A DNA stretch of 64,000 nt from Xanthostigma xanthostigma. Lineage: Eukaryota > Arthropoda > Insecta > Raphidioptera > Raphidiidae. The translations under genes and the position numbers were made by a program. Shown here in pieces: positions 1 to 10,815 of this stretch (within the stretch, counting starts at the first letter, position 1; every line of letters starts with the position of its first letter). The notes below the pieces were generated by a model, which ran no database searches, was not told the origin of the DNA, and saw only the letters and a program-made list of their open reading frames with translations. The stretch spans positions 60,176,948 through 60,240,947 of the forward strand of contig OY754464.1 in NCBI GenBank assembly GCA_963575645.1, read 5' to 3'.

Positions 1-2430
1 CGCTTTGTTGCTTTCGCTCATCACACATTGAGTTTAATAGACAATGCTTCATGTAATAATTATTATATATATGCTAGTACCACATTATTTTTAGGTTAGT
101 TCATGTTTGGCAGCAGTGGTCTTGTTTTTTTTTATATTTCATAGCTATTACTTGCGGATTCGCTAGCTTTGAAGTCAGTTTTGAATATCCTAAGCCCAAC
201 TGATTAACAAGTAAGTACTACTAATATATATTTAAAAATTCTGACGCCTGTAGTAATAATAAATAATAATAATTCTATTTCAATTTCAATATTACAAGCA
301 CAGGTAGTAAGTCATGTTAATAAGATAGGAAATTAACCTAACCAACTTGGCGTAGCCAGTGCAAGGGTACATTTTTATTATAATTATTTTTATGAGGAGT
401 ATGAATGGATTGTAAAACGACAGCCTCTACTATCTTCATATAACTAATCGGGTTCATTGGCCGAGCTGCTAGCGCGTCTGCTTTGTATTAATAGTATATT
501 ACAACACAAGGGCAGAAAGTTTGAGATTCTTGCAATGCGCGTCATGATGCCCTCGTTCGCAGTTCATGACTTTCAAACCTTCTGCCAGTGTAGGTACACT
601 ATTTTTCTTCATACCTTGGTCGAAAGCACGGTTATTAATTACATAAAAAAAACACAGATAAATTCCAAGCAAACAGCTTTGATGTTATACGTAAAACACG
701 AACGAGTGCTGTTCGCGACTATTGGCTAAAATGTAATAAAGTTGCTATGGAAACGACATCTTAACAACAATAGATAGATTATTATTGCTTATTTATGGGG
801 ACTATGTGCAAGGAGGCGGAGTTACAAATTTTTCGATGTGAGCGTTTGTGGTGACATCTAGGGGAAACTTCAAACTCAAATTTTCCGTATGTCAGTGAGC
901 AATGTTTATTAAAAGTGAAAAGAGTTATAAATTTATGAAGTTTTTTAATTACAAAGAAAACATGGACAAAAACTAAGCGTTCTGGAAATGCTTGTTGTGT
1001 TCCGGGCTGTTGCGCTGATGGCAATTAAGTAAAGTACAGACCATCGGCGCCATAATTTGACGTTCCACCGTCAGTGTAAAAAAATTTATTATTTATATAT
1101 TATACGTCATAATTGATAAATCAATAATTCTCACGCACCTTTTATGTTATGCTATTTATATAATAGTTAACAATCTGAATTTTATGATATATAAAATAAA
1201 CATCAGTTAACAGTTTTCCTTATTAATTTTTTTTTACACATCATGGCTAACTAAATTTTTTCACTTATCACCATAGAAACATGTCGCGATTTCCACAAAA
1301 AGTGAGTTCAATAATTCTCTATTACTCACTAGCGGCACTAGTAGGCTTCGTGCACACAGTCTATAGTCGGTCGAAAGTACGTACTTCCGGCATCAGTGCG
1401 TGTAATTCCATCAATGCATAAATGTTAGATTTTCTGCCTTAAAATTGATGCCGGAAGTACGCACTTTCGACCGAAGTATGATGAAATTGTTTTTTTTAAT
1501 AATAAAGGGAAAATTTAATGTATTCTTTTATTGAAGTCCTCAATTTAGAACTTTGGAATTCTGGGTGTAACAGAGGAGCTATAGAAACGTCTTATTATGC
1601 ACAAAGGCATCGCTACACGCTTGACTATTCTCTAACCCCTAGCCGCTTCCAGAGTCCAGCTAACATAACACTATTGTAAATGAGTCACACACATCATCGT
1701 GACAATAATTTAAAGTTTCATTCGCTGTCAATAATAAACCATACCAAATCGTGAACTTGTAATTGGTCTTGTTCCGCGCTACATACCACGTGACAGATGT
1801 TAGATAATGTCGCTGTCACTCACCAAAGAAATAAGGTTTGTTGTGTTTTGTTTCCCTCCCTAGCCATTGAAGTTCACTGGGCGCTATTATTACACCAAAA
1901 TTAATTAGTTTGAAATGGCGCTATAGAAAAGCATCTCGTTTCTTGTAGTCATATTAATCATTTCATTATGATTTGAGTTGTCGAGCGTCCGGAATTTACA
2001 ATCTGCAACATCCGAAATTAACATGTACAATTGATCTCGAAAAATTTGGATATTTCATCACCAAGGAAATAATAGTCAGAGTGCCCGTCGGCAAAAATTT
2101 TATTGATACATACTCTCCCCAAACTTTGTATACGGCTTCATTAGGCCTAGTCTGACACCTATTTCCTCTATGACTTGTCTTGATTTTGGGGCGTTTTCCC
2201 TCTAAACTTTCCGAAAGATGTTTTGACGACATGTAAAAATTTGTAGATATATTGTTTGTTTTTTTAATTGAATAGCTTAAAAACTTCAACCAAAACGCTA
2301 AAATAATGTTCTCTGACAAATAATATGAACCATTTAAAATGTCTGGCACCTCGAATATGTCGACCATATGGTGAAATTTTTTTTTAAATCGGATGAGTAG
2401 TTTCGGAGATAACCTCCTACATCCAAACTA
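1..2430. other. AT-rich intergenic stretch, no gene recognised
   Basis: No open frame here looks like a known protein. Short frames at 457-729 and 1973-2155 lack recognisable domains and match the chance level for AT-rich DNA. The stretch does hold one inverted repeat (listed separately at 1367-1475) and homopolymer T and A runs. Confidence 0.5.
1367..1475. repeat. Short inverted repeat (MITE-like)
   Basis: The arm CGGTCGAAAGTACGTACTTC at about 1367 returns in inverted form near 1447-1475, where it reads as a GGAAGTACGCACTTTCGACC-type sequence. The arms are about 28 bp with a loop of about 50 bp. A related inverted repeat with the same CGAAAGTACG core lies at 43820-44015, so this is probably a dispersed family. 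No target duplication was identified, so the superfamily is unknown. Confidence 0.5.
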
Positions 2431-2439
2431 TACCTCATT

Positions 2440-2700
2440 ATAAACCTAAACCTAATAATATTATAAATGCGAACGTGAATTTGTTTGTTGTTTGTTTGTT
2501 TGTTACGCATTCTCGGGTAAACCGCTGAACAGATTTCGATAAAATTTGGCAAGGAGATAGATTGCATCCTGAGGAAAGACATAAGCTATTGTTTGTCTCA
2601 AAAAACAACTCTGAAAAGGTGAAATAGGGGATGAAAGTTTGTATGGAGAACCGTTCATTTTTCAAGTTAGGGATATGAAAATTCATATTTAGGCTTTTGG
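2440..2700 (+). repeat. Helitron/Lep1-like non-autonomous repeat fragment
   Basis: The stretch begins with an AATATTATAAATGCGAA-type phrase, continues through several TTTG units, and then carries wording typical of the Helitron-like repeats of Lepidoptera (an ACCGCTGAACAGATTTCG-type phrase followed by AAATTTGG). No terminal CTRR hairpin could be placed with confidence. The assignment rests on remembered family wording rather than on an alignment. A reverse-strand relative lies at 21470-21660. Confidence 0.45.
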
Positions 2701-2802
2701 TAAGAAATAAAGAATTATGTGTTTCAGCGATTTTACGAAATCATCCCTCAAGAGGGTAAAATTGGGGATTATTTCAAAATTCACACGTAATATACCTATA
2801 TA

Positions 2803-3254
2803 CAGAATGTGTCTTAATTATCGGGGCGGTCAATTATTTCGAATAAGTACTGCACGTTGAATTAAAAAAAAAGAACACGTGTACAGTATTTTTAAAAGAT
2901 CTATTCAGGGGCACTAGACTTGACCCCCGCCCCCCTCATTGGAGGCGGGGGTAACTTTGTAATTTTTAATGGGTACCTCCAATTGTTATTACAGATTTGT
3001 CATTTACAGCGCCATCTACTCAGAATTTGAAAAAATTATCACACAAAGGTGTCTTATTTTCCAACGTAGAATACAAATCTGTAATAAAAATTGGGGGTAC
3101 CCATTTAAAATTACAAAGTTACCCCCGCCCCCAATAAAGGGGGAGGGGGATCAAGTTTAGTGCCGCTGAATAGATCTTTTAAAAATACTGGACTTTTAAT
3201 TCAATGTGCAGTATTCGAAATAATTGACCTGCCCGGTATTTATGATACACGCAG
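2803..3254. mobile_element. Fold-back MITE with long terminal inverted repeats
   Basis: Two long arms face each other: about 2803-2975 and 3080-3254. Each carries a GGTCAATTATTTCGAATA-type outer segment, an AAAAGATCTATTCA-type segment and a GGGGGTAACTTTGTAATTTT-type inner segment. The ends abut TA dinucleotides (2801-2802 and 3255-3256), which fits a Tc1/mariner-type insertion. There is no transposase inside. A second mariner-type element starts 6 bp beyond the right end. Confidence 0.65.
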
Positions 3255-3260
3255 TATATA

Positions 3261-3951
3261 CAGCGTGTCCACGCAAGTTCTTTACAAATGGAATTTTTTT
3301 TTATTAATTATTGAAGCAAAAATTTTTTTCTGTGGAAAAGTTCTGCTTCGTGCAAAACCTCTAAGACACCAAAGAAAATTTTTGTCGGCCTAAAGTTATA
3401 CGAGGGAAATCAAAAAGTTTTATTTTACTAAAGCCAGATCACCCGATTTGACACCCCTAGATTATTTCCTCTGGGACTATCTAAAGAAAATGATGTACTC
3501 TGAAAGACCTTTTCAAGATATTGATCAATTGGAAAGGATTATCACCGAAAAAATCCATCAAATTCCTTCTACAATGATTCGAAATTCAGTGAGTCAGTGA
3601 CGGATTTTGGAAGGAGAACCGTTCTTTGTATGGAGAGAGATGAAGGATATGTTGAATTCTGAATTATAATAATTATGAATAAATAATTACTTAGAAGTTA
3701 GTTATGTTATTATTTTGAATTAAATTTGATTATGTAACGAATTGTACGAAAATCTTGAATATCACAGATAATTTTTATTTTTAGTCAAATAAAACTTTTT
3801 GATTTCCCTCGTATAACTTTAGGCCGAAGAAAATTTTCTTTGGTGTTTTAGAGGTTTTGGACGAAGCAGAACTTTTCCACAAAAAAAACTTTTTGCTTCT
3901 ATAATTAACAAAAAAAAATTCCATTTGTAAAGAACTTCCGTGGACACGCTG
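3261..3951 (+). mobile_element. Tc1/mariner-superfamily element, internally deleted
   Basis: Terminal inverted repeats of about 170 bp begin with CAGCGTGTCCACG on both sides and end inward in an AAAACTTTTTGATTTCCCTC-type block. A TA target duplication flanks both ends (3259-3260 and 3952-3953). The 350 bp between the arms keep only the tail of a transposase, so the copy cannot mobilise itself. The CAGNGTGTCC terminus is of the kind seen in insect mariners. Confidence 0.8.
3427..3669 (+). pseudogene. Mariner-type transposase C-terminal remnant
   Basis: This frame reads ARSPDLTPLDYFLWDYLKK followed by about 35 residues up to a TGA at 3598-3600. The same frame then continues with EGEPFFVWREMKDML to TAA. 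PDLxPLDYFLW is the hallmark around the last catalytic acidic residue in mariner/Tc1 transposases. The catalytic core upstream is missing and the internal stop breaks what is left. It lies between the inverted repeats of the 3261-3951 element. Confidence 0.75.
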
Positions 3952-4190
3952 TATGTAGTACGCAAAGACTGCTGGAAAAAATGTCAAATAGTGCATAAAC
4001 ATTGTTTTTTCAAGTGGTACTACAGTACAGTACGGTGGGGCCGTTGTCGCTGCTTCATCTCAATCGCGTGCGAAGCCGCGGGTAGCAGCTAGAATTAGTA
4101 TAAAAGGAAGAGAAACATCCATCGTTTATTACCCACGAGAAATTATTTAAAACATGACATAAAGAGAGAAAGAATACAGTTCTACGTGTA

Positions 4191-4456
4191 AAGGCGCCTC
4201 TACACAAGTGGCCAGCACCGCCACTCAAATAAGTGCCCATCATCGCCGCGATGATTGCCTAGCCCTCCACACAATCGTGCCGGTCCGATTGTGTGTACGG
4301 GCGCACGATGCTGGCCACGCATTCTTTTGATGTACCGACAATCAACCGATTACTGCCGATTACAGGCGATTATGTCCACGCACCGACGAATATGCCCTCT
4401 ACACAATCGTGAGTGCCTGTAAGTGGCGGTACTGGCCACTTGTGTAGAGGCGCCTT
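4191..4456. mobile_element. MITE with AAGGCGCCTC inverted ends
   Basis: The left end AAGGCGCCTCTACACAAG is repeated inverted at the right end, and the match runs inward for about 38 bp. The inside is GC-richer than its surroundings and has further short inverted repeats of ACAATCG type. The flanks (GTAA and TTAA) suggest an eroded TTAA duplication. The AAGG-GC-ACAC style of terminus resembles the 8323, 55749 and 56671 elements but is not the same family. Confidence 0.6.
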
Positions 4457-5489
4457 AAATAATTGGTATTGTTACATAAGGTAAGTAATTTGACATTCAA
4501 TTAGGTTAAAATAGTTAAATGATTGGTTCTGTCACAGTTTGTTCAATACGATAGTAGATTTTCGTGTACCAGTGCCGTAAAAATAATAAAGAAATCCTGT
4601 ACATCTCCTAGGTTAATTCTATACACCATACTCCTTCGTATGCGCATATCTTGTACGTGCAAGAGTGAACAGCTGTCAGTTTTCGGTCTCGCGTTCTTGA
4701 ATATGCAATTTGGTTACGTTAAACCTTGTAAAATTTTAAATTTATTAATAGTGCTAAATTCTGTATGATTAATTTTAATTTAGATACTAATGATCTTAGT
4801 TCTCTAGCATCTATAAATAACTAATTAAATTTCATTATTGTGTTGAAGTGTCGTTTTGAGTTATCGACGCTAATATAAACTGTCGAACGAGGATTATTAT
4901 CTACAATTTCTCTCTCTTTTTGAGTTAGTAATGGAAGGCTAGGTAAGCAAAGCTTATACGTCATAATCTTTTGTCGTTTTATTCATGGCACAAGACGAAC
5001 GAGCACCGAAATGATTCCAAGTGTTGCACGAAACACTATTTTTTTTAATTAACTGTTTTTAAATTTTTGGGTAACCCGTAAGAGTCGACGCTGAATGATT
5101 TTCAGGTTGTTCCTCCAATATAGAGACAAAAATAACGCCTTTTTTAACATCTTGCTCAAGCACAAACACCGAGTAACAATAATAATGTGTTTCAGGTTGG
5201 TCTTCTATCTATTCTTGTTTATGAGATTCGTGTTTATACAATATTATATACTATTCGAATTCAGTGAAGATTTTAGGCTCTTGTTGAATTTAACAATTAC
5301 GTATTTAAACAACATTATTTAGAAGGGATATTTATAAATCTTATCCGATTCCACTGATCTCTATTTAACGGAAGCACGGATAATTCCTATATACAATGTG
5401 CGCCTGGAACATAATATCAGAACTCAGAAAGCAGCTATGGACAAAACATACTGAACGAAGAGAATATTTCGGTGACAATTTCAACGGGA

Positions 5490-5928
5490 CAGACTTGTAA
5501 AGTATTTGAGTAAGAGTATTTCAAAATACAACTACTTTTCTAGTATTTGTATTTAAATACTATTTAAAGAAAGTATTTATTATTTGTTTTTAAATATTTG
5601 AAATCAAGTATTTGTTATTTGTATAATTTCTCTAATTACTTAAAATTGAGTATTTTTTACGAGTACCTATATACCTACTTGCTTCAGGATAATTTTTTAA
5701 TTAGTTGAGCGTGTGTACTTGCTGATAGATTAAGCAATTTCTTGAAAATATTTTTATAAATATAACCCAAAAGTATTTGTATTTATATTTCAAATACTTC
5801 AGGAGTATTTATATTTGTATTTCAAATACTCTATGTAGCAAAAGTATTTATTTTTGTATTTAAATACTCAATGAAGCAAGAGTATATTTTGTATTAAAAA
5901 ACTTTTAAAAAGTATTTTTATAAGTCTG
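5490..5928. mobile_element. hAT-type non-autonomous element (8-bp duplication)
   Basis: The element starts CAGACTTGTAAAGTATTT and ends with the inverse of CAGACTTATAAAAATACTT. It is flanked on both sides by the same 8 bp, CAACGGGA (5482-5489 and 5929-5936). An 8-bp duplication with CAG-type ends is diagnostic of hAT elements. The interior is filled with repeats of AAGTATTT and AAATACTT in both orientations, as expected of subterminal transposase-binding sites. There is no coding capacity. Confidence 0.9.
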
Positions 5929-6326
5929 CAACGGGACTGCATTTAAATTATCAATATACAGACAACGCTGTTAAAGTCATAAATACTTCATAGACCAGTT
6001 ACAACCCTGGACTGTGCCATCCTTCTCTTAACAATGTATTAAAAGTGGTCACACAATATAATGAGAGAGATAGAACGTGCATGCAATTTATAAAATAGTT
6101 TTTAATCATGCCAAAGAAGTATAACTTCTATCCCACTTTTTTAACATAGCGAACGTTATCATTGTTATAAATCCGTTACACTTTTAAAACAATTTGACCG
6201 AATGAAATAATACGTGAATATATATTTCCGTTCCATCGAACTACGATTTTACTCTTCAAATCGTCGAGGCGATGTCGTCGCAAAAGAAGTTTCACTTCAG
6301 ATAGTTAGATTGTAGATTATAGACGC

Positions 6327-6713
6327 TCAACAGTTGAGGTCACCACCTTCTATGTTTAGCTTAGAGAATCTGCCAGACTGGTACGAGCTCGGGTTCCTTG
6401 GAGTGCTAATTCCCATAAAAAACATTGGAATGCTGAATGCTCCCAATGTTTCTCCTGAGGGGAGTTTCACTTCAAAAGCCACTTGGAGCATACTGGTTTT
6501 CCAGTGTCCGCCATTTTCTATCCGTTTAATAAAGAGATCAATGTCGGAGCCACTATCTGTGTACAAAACGCCGAGTTTGGCACATGTTTCCCAGACATAA
6601 CAAGCTATACAATCACTTTCTGTAAACAGACATAGAGTAAATAAAGTCGAGGAGAATTGTCTGATATTCAGATTAAAATCGTCGTCAAATGCATCCGTTG
6701 CGCACGCTTTCAT
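6327..6713 (-). CDS. Hypothetical ORF, 128 codons, unrecognised
   Basis: An uninterrupted frame starts MKACATDAFDDDFNLN and ends GGDLNC. It shows no signal peptide, no clear membrane segment and no motif that I recognise. At 128 codons it is longer than most chance frames in DNA this AT-rich, and the composition is fairly balanced. The last codons lie inside a 36-bp dispersed motif (AGACGCTC...GAGGTCA) that appears four times in this window, so the frame may belong to a repeat rather than to a host gene. No promoter or splice structure supports it. Confidence 0.25.
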   Translation of the reverse strand: MKACATDAFDDDFNLNIRQFSSTLFTLCLFTESDCIACYVWETCAKLGVLYTDSGSDIDLFIKRIENGGHWKTSMLQVAFEVKLPSGETLGAFSIPMFFMGISTPRNPSSYQSGRFSKLNIEGGDLNC

Positions 6714-6900
6714 TTCTCATACGCACAAACTATTAACCAAACTAAATAAACAAATTACAAATTATCTTTATTCACAAAGCTAATGATTACTTTTGAATAT
6801 GAATTGTCAATGTGATACTAAACTTTTGCAATGAGAAAATTATAAGTTAAACGGTTTATTTGTACAATCGATAATGTATAGGTACTAAAAACTAGAAAAT

Positions 6901-7627
6901 AATTATGGGTCATCATAGGGGGCTTTGATTAGGAATCAGAAATAAAAACACGAATAAACAAAGCCTGGAAACGCTTTTGGGCCTTAAAATTTATATTTAA
7001 AAGCGATTTACCCATCTGTTTAAAAAACAAAGTTTTTAATGCGTGTATAATACCGATTATGTCATACGGGTCGCAAACGTGGGCGCCGACAAAAAAAGAT
7101 ATTTAAATACTACAAACGGCTCAAAGAGCAATGGAACTTAAAACTTAAAAACAGAATACAAAATAAAATAATTAGAAGCAAAACCAAAGTAAAAGACATC
7201 ATATATGTCTGTAAGAAGACTTGGGCCGGCCATATTTATCGATTAATTGATGACAAATGGCCCTACCGATCGACTGTCTGGTGCCCTATGGAAAAAAAGA
7301 GGAAAGTAGGCAGACAAAAAACCAGATGGAAGGACGAGCTAAACAAGGCTGCAGGCCCTCTCTGGTCTCGCACAGCACTCGACCAGATGAAGTGGAAGGA
7401 GTTAGGGGAGGCCTTTTCCCTGCAGTGGGAATAAATGGCTTTATTATAGGGGGTTTTGATTAAACTATAATAAAATCGTGGGACACATTTAAAAGAAAAC
7501 TTTCATTTGTTTGAGATTGGAAATCATATTGAGCTTTCGACTGTCTTCTTCGACCATAACGTAACTATAAGCGCCCTCACGCTTTTATTTTAATTTAATA
7601 AAATCCCCCTAAGGTGACTCATAATTT
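6901..7627. mobile_element. Inverted-repeat element interrupted by a LINE fragment
   Basis: AATTATGGGTCATCATAGGG at 6901 is matched in inverted form by a stretch ending near 7627 that reads, on the other strand, AATTATGAGTCACCTTAGGG. These are terminal inverted repeats of about 30 bp. A LINE tail sits inside the left end and is bounded by near-perfect 17-bp direct repeats at 6915-6931 and 7446-7462, which read ATAGGGGGCTTTGATTA with one difference. The LINE therefore landed in an older MITE. The superfamily of the host element is unknown. Confidence 0.6.
6951..7434 (+). pseudogene. RTE-like LINE reverse transcriptase C-terminal fragment
   Basis: The first part reads INKAWKRFWALKFIF, then KVFNACIIPIMSYGSQTWAP, and stops at a TAA near 7108. 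In shifted frames it resumes, ending with RWKDELNKAAGPLWSRTALD and KWKELGEAFSLQWE before the stop. This is the familiar C-terminal tail of insect endonuclease-reverse transcriptase LINEs of RTE-like type. The catalytic YADD block is absent because the copy is 5'-truncated, and frameshifts separate the halves. It is flanked by 17-bp target repeats. Confidence 0.8.
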
Positions 7628-7629
7628 TT

Positions 7630-8322
7630 TTCTTGTTTTTAGTACATCATCGAATGTACAATAAAGTTGTTTACCTTAAAATGTTTCTTAAGCTATTTTT
7701 TTTAAGTTTTTAATGTGCTTTATTAAAAGTGCGATTTTCATCCGGACGAAAGCCATACCGGTCAGTTAGTTATTATAATATTGTATTGTCATCGGAACTA
7801 CATACGTATGCAAAATTTCAACTCAATTGGATAACGGGAAGTAGTTGAAAAATCTGTCGCAATATTTGAAACAAAGAAAAATATACGGTATAATTGAAAT
7901 AATTGATAATCCACACAAGATGTAAAAGTGTTAAAATGTACGGGGTCAAGCTTAATAAAACCGTTTACAAAAATAACTGGTCAAGTGCGCGAGTACAACT
8001 CGCGCGTCAAGAGTTCCATACAACTCTTAAACGTTAGCGTACTTGGATCTATAACTATCGTGAGTTATAATCTTACTTCCTCTCTTGATTTTTTCTTGTA
8101 GTGTAGCTTACTTTAATTTGATATAATTAAACGCTAATTATATCCTTGTGGAGAGCTTATAATCTGCAATAAATAAAACGATTTTCATATTTTTCTCTTA
8201 TACAGAGTGGTTTCTAAAATCACCAAAAGTCTTTTTATGTAATACCCACATGAACGCGCCCCCCCCCCCCCACTGTCAAATCATTTTTTTTTTTGACAAT
8301 ACTTTCGGCAACCCAGCGTAAA
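7630..8322. other. Intergenic, no gene; 13-bp C run
   Basis: Nothing coding is recognised. The stretch contains a short GC patch of CGCGAGTACAACTCGCGCG type around 7988, which is a local inverted repeat, and an uninterrupted run of 13 C at 8259-8271. Confidence 0.5.
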
Positions 8323-8816
8323 GGCCGCTACACACGAACTTACGAAGCTGATTTTGCCGCTAGATTCCTTGCTAGTTTTCAAGCGCTGGTTTTTGTGATG
8401 ACTTTTATGTGTTGGCTTCACAGGGTGGATGTAATGAAGTTTGCTTTGTAGATAGGTTTGTTGCGCGCGCACTGATAGAATGTTAACACAAGTGTACGCT
8501 TATGTTATTGTCTCTGAACAGATCACACATTATTTGTGGGCGTTTGTCCATGTTGCCCACGTGACTGTTGCCTGATTGGTTCTTGCTTAAAACAATCAGA
8601 TGAACAAGCAAGAGAAAATATCTACGGTTATAATTTTGAAATCCATCTTGTCACCCCGCAAACGAGCTCGCCGTGACGTCATTTCCATCTTAATAATAAT
8701 AACAATTCTTTATTAAGGTACGGACAAGCCAATATGGCTATCTCGTCCGCACGGCATTTAGCCCAAGTCCCAGCGGTGTTTCTAGCGGCAAAACTAGCCT
8801 CGTGTGCAGGCGCGGC
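8323..8816. mobile_element. GGCCGCT-ended MITE (copy C)
   Basis: The left end reads GGCCGCTACACACGA and then TTTTGCCGCTAG. The right end, read inverted, carries GCCGCGCCTGCACACGAGG and TTTTGCCGCTAG. Internal landmarks such as a CCCACGTGAC box followed by CTGATTGGTTCTT recur in the elements at 55749-56493 and, inverted, at 56671-57128, so the three are one family. The TTAA seen at the other copies is eroded here. A segment around 8690-8760 has no counterpart in those copies and may be a later insertion. Confidence 0.6.
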
Positions 8817-10338
8817 TTTCAGACTACTTGAAGGTACTGCTTAGAAATTAAACTCTCTCAGACTGGAATACACTCTGTGGCGTCGTGGAAGTTCAGAAGA
8901 AAAAAATAACAGGAAATAATTATAATTTAATGTTAGGTAATAGGTATGTGCTGTCGATTTGTTGAGTTCCAAATTCTTTTAAACATTTAAAAAAAATATC
9001 GGAAAAAGTAACGCAACAACTCGCGCCATCTTTCGTTCACACACCTACATTAAATGCACCTGATTGTATATTTTTATTTACTTTGAATTATAGACGCTCG
9101 ACAAGTATGGTCATTAGCGTCTAATTACATCAAGTTCAATTAAACGACATCACAAAATATCCTTGAGCAGTCAGCACAGGTGAAATTCGAATTTCTAACC
9201 CATAACAGCATTCTGACCATTAAGCTGTCCTCCAAACTTGTATCAAAATAGGTATAGTCAGCCAAATGAAAACTGTCATCAGTTTGTAAGGACGTGTTTT
9301 TATAAAAAAAATTGCCAACAACATAAATAATTGTGTCAACCTTGGCAATTCATTGAATAATTGAAAGAAGTCTTCGAGCTACGTAAATACATTAATTTAA
9401 TGCGATTCTTTTGTACATTCAAATCAATTTAAATTCATTCAATAAAATTATACAAATTTTGTCTCCATATTTTTGCATGATAATATGATAACAGTAAAAT
9501 TCAATCATTGACGCACAAATACCCTAGTTAAAACTTGGACGGCAACATTTTTCAATCATAATAATGTTACAGTTAATGTGTTTATACATGTAAAATAAGT
9601 TGTACTATAGTTTACCAGGCGTTGCCCGAGAATGATATTTATTTGTTATACTGAGCAAAGTTACAAAGGTTACTTCATTCCGTTGGCTAGAAGTGAGGGA
9701 TGACGTCATTCAGCGGATTGGTCAATTGATTTTGCATGGTTGATAAAAATATGAACGCTTTGCTAGCTAATGTTATTCATGTATCATCTACTAACTTTGC
9801 GCAAAGAGAATCCAAAATTTTCCCAAATGTTTTGTCTACCTGTTTGTAAAATAAATACGGTTAAAATAAAAGGAATTAGTTAACTCGCTAACAGATGAAG
9901 GTAAAAAATAAATGAACAGCCGTTTCCTCTGTTTCAATATTGTGTTCTAGATGGCAGTCACTGAAAAAGCAGTTTTTTTTAGTAAGAGTTAGAACGAAAA
10001 GGCCATAGCCAAAACAATGGAAACAAGTGTAGTGAAATATGCGAGTACTGTTGAAAACTTTTAAAAAAGGAACAAAAATAACAAAATTTATAACATGAAC
10101 AATAAACGTGAACAAAAAAAGAAAGACAATAAAAAAATATGAAACTTCATTTAATTAATGCATGCATTCACAGTGCACTGCTTTTACTAGAATATTGTAG
10201 TTTCATTCATATCACAAATGACTGTCTTTTTCTTTATTCTAAAATTCGTAAACAGTTGTATGGTATTTTTTTTTCATATTATGATACGTTGGAATATTAA
10301 AGTTTATACCTTGAATTTGTATATTATAATTTCGTATA
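8817..10338. other. Intergenic, no gene recognised
   Basis: AT-rich sequence without a protein I can name. One copy of the dispersed AGACGCTC...GGTCA motif lies at about 9091-9124. The rest shows only short homopolymers and chance frames. Confidence 0.5.
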
Positions 10339-10340
10339 TA

Positions 10341-10366
10341 GGGGAGAGTGGGGCAAAACCACCTAG
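10341..10366 (+). repeat. Left terminal inverted repeat of the pogo element
   Basis: GGGGAGAGTGGGGCAAAACC plus six more bases. It matches the right end with differences at four positions. A second, slightly divergent box (GGGTCAAACCGCC) follows at once. Confidence 0.85.
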
Positions 10367-10815
10367 TCGGGTCAAACCGCCTGGGATGGAATTATGTTAA
10401 GTATACGATGCCATCTATTTTTAAGTAGCATAGTCGATACAGTAAGTGTAGAAAGGTAGCTCACTGAAAGTTATGTGCAGAAAACTGTAAAAATGAAAAA
10501 GTTATTAAAGAAGTAAGTTTGTGGTTTACACTAATGTTTGACAACGGTCTTCTGTTAGCAATAAAATTATTCAGATATCGGTTGATATTTTGGTAAGTAA
10601 CTGCTTTTTGTGAAATAATGTTTGTTAGAGCACAGTTTGTGCTAATACTCAAGTGTTTATAACCGTTTACACTATACACATAAACAATAACTTAAATTTC
10701 TAGGTTATGGGGCTAAACCGCCTATGAGCGAGTGATGCAAAATCGCCCATGGACGGTTTTGCCCCACGAGTTTTTTTTTTCTTATCAAATTATAATTTTT
10801 TTTCAACAGGCAATA

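Noticed and set aside
457-500. tRNA-like A-box (TTGGCCGAGCTGCTAGCGCG)
   Set aside because: It resembles the start of a leucine or serine tRNA, but no matching B-box or stem was found downstream.
5500-5925. Array of AAGTATTT units considered as a CRISPR-like or telomere-like array
   Set aside because: The units are irregular, occur in both orientations and sit inside a hAT element with a perfect 8-bp duplication. They are subterminal repeats.
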